DNA from: Hortaea werneckii
Lineage: Eukaryota; Ascomycota; Dothideomycetes; Mycosphaerellales; Teratosphaeriaceae
Assembly (NCBI GenBank): GCA_037044905.1
Contig: JBAOKB010000048.1
Span: forward strand, 1,054,001-1,118,000
DNA length: 64,000 nucleotides
Direction: 5' to 3'
Under the pieces are notes generated by a model. The model ran no database searches. It was not told where the DNA came from and saw only the letters and a program-made list of their open reading frames with translations. Shown one piece after another: positions 43,225 through 51,996 of the stretch. The position numbers and the translations under genes are program-made. Numbering within the stretch: the first letter of the stretch is position 1; each line of letters begins with the position of its first letter.

Positions 43225-44820
43225 TTATATCTTAGCTATCAATCTCGACGCAGTATCCCCCTTCTTCCGTGCCATGTCCGCCGCCGCAACGCCTGCCCTT
43301 CGTCCAAAGACTGTGCCAGATGTAAGCCCACTGCCCCCAGGGTAATTACCGTAGAACAGCCCTCCAAGCATTTCCCCCGCACAGAAAAGCCCTGGTATCG
43401 GCCGGCATGTGGTCGAGGAGATGACGCCGGTGGTCTCAGGCTCGACCTCAAGACCGCCGAATGTAAAGGTGATTCCGCCCGTCACTTTTACAGCGAGGAG
43501 AGGCGGTTCATCGATGGGCAATGCCCAGTTAGTCTTGGGGAGAGCTACTTTGTGCGTACTCGACTGGGTGGAAAGGCCATCTTTCACGGCCAGGTTCCAT
43601 TGTTGGTCTGGATGCTCATCACCAAACGCATGAGCTGCAGTGTTGAACTCTTTCAGCGTTTGAACGAACTTCTGCGGATTCTGAAGCCCCTCTTCCTTAG
43701 CCAGTTTGCCGGCCAAATCTTCGATCGAGGAGCCATTGATCTTCCGTACGACTTCATCGCGATACTCTTCGCTTCTCAGCCACGGCACGGTCTTTCTGTC
43801 ATAGATCTGATACGCGATCCCACCTGGCTGTTGCAGAATCGCCCGCCCAAAGATGGCATATGTATAGTTCCTATAGTCTACCCCTTCGTCCACGAAACGC
43901 TCCCCGTGCGCATTGATCATTACGCCCATCGGGTATCCGGACTTGGTGAACTCGTTCGAGACCCCACGGTCTCCTGAGTCGGTAGGAGCATTGGCATCCC
44001 AGCAAGTGCAGTGGCACCCAGACCAATTCCCGGCTTTCTTTGCTGAGACGTCGCGGACGGCGATGTCGAGTAGATCTCCGGTATTGTAAGGCGTGCCGCG
44101 TACGTATGCGCGGTCCCACCCTTCACCCAAGTATTGTACACGCATGCGGGAATTTGCTTCGAAGCCCCCGGCGGCGAGAATGACGGCTTTGGTTTGGATG
44201 AGGGCGGGCTTTGAATTCTGTTCGACAGATACCCCTTGAATAGCGTCTGACGTTGGATCCTTGTACAGCTTAATTGCGGCCGTAGAATAATGGACTTCGA
44301 CGCCTGCTTTTTCAGCAGCTCTCCTGTGATCCTCAATCAACCCTTTCCCTCCATCTTCGGTCTTTATTGCCAAACCGCCCCAGAACTTATGTCTCCCATT
44401 GACCAAAAACGCCTGCCGATTAAAGGATAGTTGGAAGCGCACACCGTGATCCGCGAGCCATTGGACAGAGCTCCTGGAGCCCTTGATCAAAGCCTCGCTC
44501 AAAATTGGGTCAGATTGTCCTTGACATATCCGGTCCATGTCGTTCCGGAACTCTTGGTCTGTGTACGGATCCAGATCAATCTTTTCCAGCAACTCATCAT
44601 CCACATTATTGACGATAGATGAGAGATCATCCAGTCCGCCGTGTACTGTTCTCATGGCGCCAGCTGTAAAGTAGCTATTGCCACCCGCCCAGTCTTCTGG
44701 GCATTTATCAACGAGGACGACGTGTTCTGTGCCGGCCTCTTTGGCTGCGATGGCGGCCGAGAAACCTGCGTTTCCACCGCCTATGACCAGGACATCACAT
44801 GTTGTCGGTAGCGAAGTCAT
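43225..44820 (-). CDS. FAD-dependent dehydrogenase, tricarballylate-dehydrogenase/fumarate-reductase family
   Basis: Single exon, 531 residues. The N-terminal dinucleotide-binding motif VLVIGGGNAGFSAAIAAKEAG is clear, with the acidic partner VVLVDKCPE after it. GGNSYFTAGAMRTVHGG, ILAAGGFEANSRMR, HGERFVDEG and the C-terminal FCAGEMLGGLFYGNYPGGSGLTSGTVFGRRAG match the FAD-binding-2 (succinate dehydrogenase/fumarate reductase flavoprotein) family. Of known groups, TcuA-type tricarballylate dehydrogenases and KsdD-like oxidases look closest. No heme or Fe-S partner lies next to it, so the electron acceptor and the substrate are unknown. It ends 182 bp from YSH1 in convergent orientation. Confidence 0.87.
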   Translation of the reverse strand: MTSLPTTCDVLVIGGGNAGFSAAIAAKEAGTEHVVLVDKCPEDWAGGNSYFTAGAMRTVHGGLDDLSSIVNNVDDELLEKIDLDPYTDQEFRNDMDRICQGQSDPILSEALIKGSRSSVQWLADHGVRFQLSFNRQAFLVNGRHKFWGGLAIKTEDGGKGLIEDHRRAAEKAGVEVHYSTAAIKLYKDPTSDAIQGVSVEQNSKPALIQTKAVILAAGGFEANSRMRVQYLGEGWDRAYVRGTPYNTGDLLDIAVRDVSAKKAGNWSGCHCTCWDANAPTDSGDRGVSNEFTKSGYPMGVMINAHGERFVDEGVDYRNYTYAIFGRAILQQPGGIAYQIYDRKTVPWLRSEEYRDEVVRKINGSSIEDLAGKLAKEEGLQNPQKFVQTLKEFNTAAHAFGDEHPDQQWNLAVKDGLSTQSSTHKVALPKTNWALPIDEPPLLAVKVTGGITFTFGGLEVEPETTGVISSTTCRPIPGLFCAGEMLGGLFYGNYPGGSGLTSGTVFGRRAGVAAADMARKKGDTASRLIAKI

Positions 44821-45299
44821 GTCTCCTTCTGCTCAAGGGCAATCCGAAAGCACCATAGACTGATTGATGGGGTCGGGCTCCACCAGGTGGTGATCAGGTT
44901 TGTGATGAAGTTGAAGGACTTGTTATATCCAATAACTTGCAGCGATGCCGAGCTTGGTCAATGTCGATAATATACATCCTCATTTTTCGTTGCCGTGTAG
45001 CGAGCATTTTGCCGGCACGTCTCCATCCACGGCACGTTTGATCCGAGGAGACGCAACGCGATGTAGATCTGTCCTTCCATCCCCACTTCGCGGCAGAAGC
45101 CCACATGCATGGCATGCATCCCACTTCTTGCCTCGCTCGGCACATCAAAACGCGACACAGGACTGAGATCGATGAGTCAATTATGTCGCTGGTGAATTGT
45201 CCAGATATGCATAAAAGTGTACATCTCGTCTAAATAATCTAGGGAACAAAAACAATCCTTTTCTCGGCGCCACTGGATAAACGCTCGACCATTCATACT
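44821..45299. other. Intergenic region
   Basis: About 480 bp between the flavoprotein start and the stop of the aspartic-protease-like gene, likely the flavoprotein promoter. No other feature was recognised. Confidence 0.4.
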
Positions 45300-47311
45300 C
45301 TACTTGTACTTCTCTTCTGGTCCGCTCCCAGCAAGCTCCTGCGGCGGCGGCGTAGGCATCTCAACCGGATCAGGACTTGCCGAGATCTCTGCCAAAGGCA
45401 CCTGCTGCCCCATCTGTGTCTCTCTCGTCGCGGGACCCTTGTCCATAGAGCCCAGATCTGGTGAGTCCTGGTAATGAGTAGGACCATCGGAAGGCGAGCG
45501 ACTGTCAGTTGCATAATATGGGCGCACCTCTTCCTGCCCTCCCATTTGAGTCCTTGCATTCTGTGTTTTCTTTCGTAAGATCCAGAATAAAGCCCCTGCG
45601 ATGATTGCAACGCCCGCAACGACACCGACTACAATCCCAGCAATGCCGCCGCTAGATACGCCATCGTCTGAGTCCCCTGCGTCCTTTGAGTCTTCGCTGT
45701 CGGGAACAGGTGCTTGGCTCTCTTCGGTCTGAAGGGCCGTGAGCGTGCCTGACCATGTGGAGTCCCAACTCGGCGCGTTGGTCGCTGGCTCAATGCTCTC
45801 GTCTGTGTAAGCAATCGTCTTTAAACTCTGCGACATGAAGCCTGGGCCTGGAGCCTGCGCCAGAAACAGCTTCGAACTGTTCCAATTTTGGCCGAGGAAG
45901 GCGCCTTGCAGAAAGGATCGGCCAAGATGGTAAGGCGCACTACTGGGTGTCCAGGGGCTGCATGGGAAGTATGGCGTGCTCTCACTAACAAGTGGATGTT
46001 CGAGGGTGAGATTCATGAGCGCTAGAGGAATGTTGATGGTCGTTTCGGAATTGCCGGCTGAGAACGAAAATGCCAGGACATGAGGCGAAGTGAGGATCTT
46101 GTGGTAATTCTCATCTTCAGTGTCCCAGAAGTAGAGGTTGAAGTCGCTGTTGTACTTAATAGGGAGATGCTCTGCAATAGCGTCGCACGTCTCCCTTGGC
46201 AGGTACATATACGGCAAACCAGGATCGGGATAAACTTCCATTGAGTCGACTGAACTCCCATTTGCTTGCAGAAGACCAGTGAGAGGCAATGGCTGGTCGG
46301 AAGTGTATGCAGCGCCGCCTTCAGTAACGTTCAATGAAATGCCGGTCAGGCTGAAAGATCGAGAATCGGATATCAGAGGTGGCGACAAGATCCGTGAGCT
46401 GTCGTAGCCGCCCAATATAAGGCTCGGAGTTACGTTGGCGACTACAGAGCCGACATGAAGACCGTAAGACACCGAAGGAATGTAGCCTAGTTTGTATGCG
46501 TCGTTCAAGGTCCTGTTGTTGTACCAGACGAAGCTGCGAACAGTGTCAGATTCCGAGGCAACTGCAAGACTTTGAACTTCAAAGGTAATCTCGCAGTGTA
46601 GAACTTACCCAGAAGCCTGATCTGGCCAGCTAAAGATATCATGCTCCGCATACAGCGAGAACTAACGCTGATTAGCACTATCTTTGCCAATTTCGCTTTA
46701 GAAATGTCTGTCAACTCACAAAGCCAGTGTCCAAGGTATACTCAGCCCCGCCGCCGAAGCCAGCAGAATAGCTATTGGAGATACCCATGACCAAGTAATT
46801 CATCTCGTTCACTACTGAGGTATCGCCCTCCGGATGAAGGTTCATGCGCTCTGAAAAGAACTGTCCGGTTCCGCTCATATTGAGGAGCGAAGCGTACCAT
46901 TCATCCCACTCGTCCGGCTGCAAGTCCTCGCTAGGTGTCTTGTTATTTTCGATTTCGTAATCGGTCCAGGTGAAGAATTGGTCGGGTTGGGGTGTGGGAC
47001 AGATTGCAGACTGAGACAGGCATGCTGTGGAATTGATGAGTAGCGAATTGTTGGACAGGGAAGGCAGCAGAGTCATGAATTGATCCGGGTAGTTGACTGC
47101 TTGGACGATCGTCCACCAGGGTCCTACAAGTATACAGTATTAGTCTTTTGATCGCGCAGGTTGAGGGAATACACCGGCGACACTGACCATCAGGTCCAAC
47201 TGAGCCATTGTTGCCGTATGAGATCGGCAGCGGTGATGCTCCATGGTTGATGCCTTTGACTACTCCCAGGAAGGTGCTAAACGCTACGAGAGACAACGGC
47301 AGAAAAGACAT
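45300..47311 (-). CDS. Membrane-anchored aspartic-protease-like protein (A1 fold, degenerate active sites)
   Basis: Four exons, 47311-47188, 47123-46720, 46661-46609 and 46533-45300, with introns of 64, 58 and 75 bp, give 604 residues. The protein has a signal peptide (about 1-20), a pepsin-like ectodomain (VGPDGPWWTIVQAVNYPDQ near 40-56; SLILGGYDSSRI near 232; LGRSFLQGAFLG near 400), a transmembrane helix (about 488-513, GIVVGVVAGVAIIAGALFW) and a basic then Pro/Ser-rich cytosolic tail. At the first catalytic position the usual Asp-Thr-Gly is missing (residues about 60-66 read LLPSLSN). The second reads D297-P-G instead of D-[ST]-G. The protein is therefore probably not an active protease and may be a receptor or wall-associated protein. 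Several N-glycosylation sites fit secretion. Confidence 0.78.
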
Positions 47312-47861
47312 GGTCGTGGCTCACACCGTCAAATACAGTGCCCTTCGATATTCTCACGTCACAATCGCTGCCACCACGCAGCCAATCCAAAAAAAAAAAA
47401 AAATACGAATGGAGAGCAGAAACAAAAACGAAACCCCCTACCTCAACTTCATTAAGAGATCTCCCATCCTTGAAACCCTGGTAGGCTTCTGGGGAATACT
47501 CATCTCCCCCAAATCCACAATCCTGCAGCCATTCGGCCTGTTTTCCCCCCGTCACGCCAGTTCCAACAGATCTGCACAGCCATCCACTTGTTCTCATCGT
47601 TGCAACTCATGAGCAGTGATCTGAATGGCGCCACAAGCGTCAAGGAAGATAAGCCGGGGAAGATGGAACACGCCAGCAGCGCGCGAAGGATTCGAAATTA
47701 AGCAGGGGTTGGATGAGGATTGATGTGTTTTTTTTTTGGGGGCGAAAACAAGGCTGATGGGCATGAGGTGGATCGGATCCTAGGATTTCCGAGATCAGGC
47801 CGAGACCGGTGAGTTTTTGGCCAATGATCTATAATAATGGAAAGGTATGGCGCACACAGAT

Positions 47862-47885
47862 AGAGAGAGAGAGAGAGAGGGAGAG
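47862..47885. repeat. (AG)n microsatellite
   Basis: Perfect (AG)9 at 47862-47879 with a slightly imperfect continuation to 47885, about 75 bp upstream of the poly-G run. Confidence 0.85.
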
Positions 47886-47958
47886 ATGCCCAAGGACGTA
47901 GAGTCGATAGGTTACAAAGGGTATCTACACGTCTCAAGGTCGACCTATGCAATATGTA

Positions 47959-47959
<1 letters not shown>

Positions 47960-47995
<36 letters not shown>
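47960..47995. repeat. Homopolymer G tract (36 nt)
   Basis: Uninterrupted run of 36 G between the aspartic-protease-like gene and the arylsulfotransferase gene. Long G runs can form quadruplexes and often vary in length; the true length may be mis-assembled. Confidence 0.9.
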
Positions 47996-47996
<1 letters not shown>

Positions 47997-48306
47997 ACAT
48001 AACACCCCCTATTTCCAAAAAGAAGACCCGTATCCACACGCTCCTATCGAGCCCATAACTACTCCCCTTTTTTACAAGAACCGTCCCAGGAACGCCATCG
48101 CCATGCTATTGTACCAAGAATTCGAAAAGTTTCCAACTGCGCCCAAGAAGAACAAGTCATCTAACACCTTCGAAAGGTGAACGAAAAAGTACCCAAGAGC
48201 TCTCAAAAGACGTTTCTTATTTTTTTTTTTTTTTCCGGCAGGTGAAGGGGGACAAGATCGTAATCAGACACACCCTCGAACACCCATTGCCTCCTCCTTC
48301 CCGTTC

Positions 48307-50097
48307 TCACCAGAGTTTCTGATACTTACTCCGATCAATCACAGCCTGCGCACTAGCCGCATACCGCCTCCAATCCGGCAGGGCCCAGCCTTTCTTCTTG
48401 CCGAGCCAATATCCCCCAACGCCCGCCACGACCGCGAGCGCCGACAGGATCATCAATGCATAGCTGATGAAACCGAGGAAGCCGGAGGTTGGAGGCGGGG
48501 ACATCGTGTTCGAGTAGCGCAGGAAGCCATGATCGCGGTCAAGAGCCGCGACGCGGTATTCGTCGAAGGAGGCCTCGCTAGAGGGTAAGATGAAGGTATC
48601 CTCGAAGTCCTCTTTCTCGATGATGTCGATGACCTGCCATTCGGCATCGCCGTCTTCGACGGCTTTCCGGCCGGAGAGCTCCCAGAACGCCACGTCCGTG
48701 GCGCCGTTCCAGCTGACGAACAGGGATCCGGATTCGATTTGCGCGCTGGGGTCCCAGTCCTTCGGCGTCGCGCTCCAGGAGGGGGTTTTGTAGGCGCGGT
48801 AGGATTTGATGCGTTCCCACCACCAGAGACCCGAGGCGGCGAAGTGCGTCTCGCATAACAACTGTCCTTCGGGCGTGAATTCGGAAAAAGCGGCGGAGGA
48901 GCCCCAGCCGATGAAGATGTGGTCTGCTCCCTCAGGCGTCTGGAGAGGGATGATGGATCCCTGGGAGGATGAACGGGGATGCGAGGGGGAGATGAAGTTC
49001 TGCACGAGCTCGGCGGTCATGGCGTCCAAGTCTAGCTTGATGATCCTGCCTTCGCTGTACGGCACATCGACATGCGGCCATGCGACACCGTTATCGAAGA
49101 GGGACAGGAGCCCTTCCTCTTCGTCGAGCCAGCGCGCATCGTGTTGCCAGCTGAACCCACTCGCCTTGCCATCTGACAAATCCTCAAAGTCCGTGCTATG
49201 GCCGCCTAGCTCCCACAGAACCTCGCCCGATTTTCCATCGACTGTCATGACAGAGTGGAAGTGCCGGGATGAAATGAGATAGTTGCCATTGCGGTCCTTC
49301 TCCACGCTGTTGATGTGGAAGAAATCGAAGGGACTGCTGTCGCTGTATCCGCCGAAGGGATTCCACATGAAGCTTAGCTCGGCCTTGAAATGGTGAGAAG
49401 CGCTCCATTCGAAGAGTAGCTCGCCAGTTGCAATGTCTACCTCTTGAAACACGGAGTCGGTTATCCAACCATTCGCACCCCTAAACCAGCCCATTCCAGT
49501 CAGATCGGCATTAGTCAAGTTGTAGACTGTCAAAAGCGCAGTGTTGTCCTTCGTGATCTTGAACTCGTGGAGATCGCCATGTAGATCCTGCCCGACCGCA
49601 TCTACCGTGTGCGCAATGGTGTAATTATTGTCCATCATGTAGTACAGCCCAGTGCCCATCGTCTTCGCCTTATGCCCTGACCAGAATGTCAGGTACTCTG
49701 CCCCCTCATACTCTTGCAGCTTCAAGTTGGTAGTTGTCTCGAAAGCATCGCTCGTCCAAACCAGGCGGCCCTTTGCATCCACGATCAGTGGACCCCGGTG
49801 ATCGACAGAAGGGCCATTGGGATCCAGAAAGACAAAGCCGTCATCGCAAGATTCGTCCCATTCCACAATGCTCGCTCGTGGGCTCGAAAGGTTGAACGAA
49901 ACATAGTCTTGCGTGGGATATGGGCCGAAGAAACCCAGGTCGTAGAAGGGTCGCTCGAGAGCTGGCGCCACCCATACAAGCACAGGGACTAGGACATGTT
50001 GCAGTATGGCGAGAGCGAGCAGCACAGCGCCCAAGGACAGCAGTGTGACCAAGGCGATGCGCAACACTCGTGTGCGGTCGGTGGGAAGAAGTTTCAT
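48307..50097 (-). CDS. Membrane arylsulfotransferase-like protein
   Basis: Single exon, 596 residues from the ATG at 50097. The N-terminal hydrophobic segment (about 14-44, LVTLLSLGAVLLALAILQHVLVPVLVWV) acts as an anchor or uncleaved signal. A second helix lies near the C-terminus (about 550-573, SGFLGFISYALMILSALAVVAGVGGYW). In between are beta-propeller-like repeats with SGHKAKTMGTGLYY, DLHGDLHEFK, DFFHINSVEKDRNGNYLISSRH and SWQHDARWL, matching the fungal arylsulfotransferase (ASST) family. Bacterial ASST enzymes transfer sulfate between phenols through a His; several candidate His residues are present, but none can be assigned. The biological role in fungi is not established. Confidence 0.8.
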   Translation of the reverse strand: MKLLPTDRTRVLRIALVTLLSLGAVLLALAILQHVLVPVLVWVAPALERPFYDLGFFGPYPTQDYVSFNLSSPRASIVEWDESCDDGFVFLDPNGPSVDHRGPLIVDAKGRLVWTSDAFETTTNLKLQEYEGAEYLTFWSGHKAKTMGTGLYYMMDNNYTIAHTVDAVGQDLHGDLHEFKITKDNTALLTVYNLTNADLTGMGWFRGANGWITDSVFQEVDIATGELLFEWSASHHFKAELSFMWNPFGGYSDSSPFDFFHINSVEKDRNGNYLISSRHFHSVMTVDGKSGEVLWELGGHSTDFEDLSDGKASGFSWQHDARWLDEEEGLLSLFDNGVAWPHVDVPYSEGRIIKLDLDAMTAELVQNFISPSHPRSSSQGSIIPLQTPEGADHIFIGWGSSAAFSEFTPEGQLLCETHFAASGLWWWERIKSYRAYKTPSWSATPKDWDPSAQIESGSLFVSWNGATDVAFWELSGRKAVEDGDAEWQVIDIIEKEDFEDTFILPSSEASFDEYRVAALDRDHGFLRYSNTMSPPPTSGFLGFISYALMILSALAVVAGVGGYWLGKKKGWALPDWRRYAASAQAVIDRSKYQKLW

Positions 50098-50463
50098 CGT
50101 AGGGAGCACGGCAGCCGGCCGAGATGTTCGGGAGCCGCGTGACGGGCTGTCTCAGGTGGAGTGTTGGGATAGATCGGTAGCAAACATCGTATGCAGCCAG
50201 GCTTGCTGCAGTTAAGACATAATTCAAGGGAATGTTGATTGCCACAGACCAAATGAAGGTAGGAGAGCGCTGGCACTCTAAGACGACGAGGGTTGGCAGT
50301 AGAGTTGGTAGATAGGGTTGGAGCCAAGCACATGGCGAATCTTTAGCTCGGCGTGGAGAGGGAGATTGGCTTCGCTCCTCCAATGACGCTTCCGCGTTTG
50401 GATGCTAGCGGCCCTCTCCCCGGTGCTTCTCGTCGCTGGTGCCGAACGTACCAGTTGGTACAG

Positions 50464-50473
50464 TACCTAGGTA
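50464..50473. promoter_or_regulatory. Palindrome TACCTAGGTA
   Basis: Perfect 10-bp palindrome about 370 bp upstream of the arylsulfotransferase start codon. Confidence 0.6.
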
Positions 50474-50684
50474 GGTTCTGTCACTCGACGTCCACGGCGA
50501 TGGCGTAGATGGCGCTGTGCAGTAGCGTGCGTTGTTCCGGGAATTCTGCTCGAGGCTGCGCTTTGTACCACGGCCACGCCACGACCGCGACAGCAGCCTC
50601 TCTGCCTCGAACACCTTCCACGCAATCCCCGTTGGGAGAAGTTTTCGTAGATGCGATGCCGGTGCATGCGTTCCTGCAGGTATG

Positions 50685-50972
50685 TCATCTTGAATCGTAA
50701 AGAGCTCGCCTCTTGGCGGCTCGGCCGGCACGGCAAAAGGAAGTTGGTACCTGTGAGACGGGTAAGACCTTCCTGAACGTCGAGCCAGCTGCCGTTGACG
50801 ATTGAGTGACGACTGAGTCCGCAGCAAGAAGAATGACCTTGTTGGTCGTGGAAGAGATAGAGTGCCCTCGTAGCTCATGGCTCAGAGCACCAGCAAGTAG
50901 GCTGGACGTCATTGAAACAGCTTCAACTTGCCATTCCGTGGGCATGCGACTGCGATCATGCTCGTCTGCCAT
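50685..50972 (-). CDS. Possible small hypothetical protein
   Basis: Minus-strand frame from the ATG at 50972 (MADEHDRSRMPTEW), 95 residues unspliced. A donor (GTACCA) at about 50750 and an acceptor (CTGCAG) at about 50679 flank a plausible intron. No splice combination gave a convincing continuation, although a nearby frame (ending IAVDVE before a stop near 50480) looks coding-like. I cannot confirm the gene or its family. Confidence 0.22.
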   Translation of the reverse strand: MADEHDRSRMPTEWQVEAVSMTSSLLAGALSHELRGHSISSTTNKVILLAADSVVTQSSTAAGSTFRKVLPVSQVPTSFCRAGRAAKRRALYDSR

Positions 50973-51017
50973 ATGTTCCTGTCTTGTAGATGATTAGAGA
51001 CCGGAATCGTCCATACC

Positions 51018-51027
51018 CACCTAGGTA
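51018..51027. promoter_or_regulatory. Palindrome core ACCTAGGT (CACCTAGGTA)
   Basis: Carries the 8-bp core with one changed outer base, upstream of the possible small gene at 50972. Confidence 0.5.
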
Positions 51028-51996
51028 GACTCGCGCTTCGTTGCGACCCAGCTTCCAGACACCTGTCGACCTGAGGTACCGTTCGACTCTCCTGCTCATA
51101 GACTCAACCGTATCCATTCAAAAGAAGCTTCACTTGCTGCTTCTGGTCAGCTACTCCCCAAAGACGTGAAGGAGAAGAGGTGTAAATATAATCGCAAGGC
51201 GTGCTCGAAAAGTTGACCGCTTCTGCACAGCCTCTGCCCCTTGCATGAGTCTTCCGCTGCTCGGCTTCCTTCAAATATGCAGATGCCTATAGTGATGCGC
51301 GCGAAGGAAGTGCCATGACGTAAAGATGTTTGGATCCAGATAGCGCTTTCGAATGGTTGGTCGTTGTTACTACGTAGTCGCACTCTTCTGCTGGTCAAGT
51401 AAACAGCGTTTTCAAAAGAAGGTCTGGAATAAAAAGTACCCGTTTCCAAGGTGGTCCGGTAAAAGTCCTTTCGGCTAGGTAGACCGTGTCGGATTTGAGC
51501 GGGCAAGATCTATATCTGTAAAGCATCTAGCAATGAGTTCACCTTTTCAGGAACGACAGGCTGAAGGGGTTGCGCATGAGATTACAAACGAGCGCAGAAC
51601 AGCATGTGTGAAACCATGAAAGCGGTGCCTCCCCGTTTAAGCAGGAGCAGACCCCAGACCGGAAACGCCACGGCGATCCGCTGGTCTCCTGAACGCGCTA
51701 TCTCAGCCTTTGCGCATTGAACTTACATTGTACGGCGAGACGACGGAATCATATAAGCTAGGTTGAGTCTTACTTGGAAACGTGTCTCGTTGCACTCTCT
51801 ATCCTCGCCCCGCCGATGCTACTTAATCTCCAAGCGAAACGGGGAAAGATGAAAAGTAATAAGCAGCGCTACCGCAAAATTTGCCGCCCTTGCAAGAGAA
51901 TGACCGAGTCTTCCGAGACGGCCCAGAGAGAAACTCGATACCGTCCACACTCACAACATCCCGACCCCTTCCGTCAACCCAGCGCATCAAAACCGA

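Larger units (their letters stand above)
47312..48306. other. Intergenic region with homopolymers
   Basis: About 1 kb between the aspartic-protease-like gene start and the arylsulfotransferase 3' end (both minus strand). It holds a poly-A run (47389-47403), an (AG)n repeat, a poly-G run of 36 nt and a poly-T run (48220-48234). No gene was recognised. Confidence 0.5.
50098..51996. other. Intergenic region with an uncertain small gene
   Basis: About 1.9 kb between the arylsulfotransferase start and the SPT20 stop. It contains two TACCTAGGTA-type sites (50464-50473 perfect; 51018-51027 with one changed end base). A minus-strand frame with a plausible start (50972) is listed separately. Nothing else was recognised. 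Confidence 0.4.
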
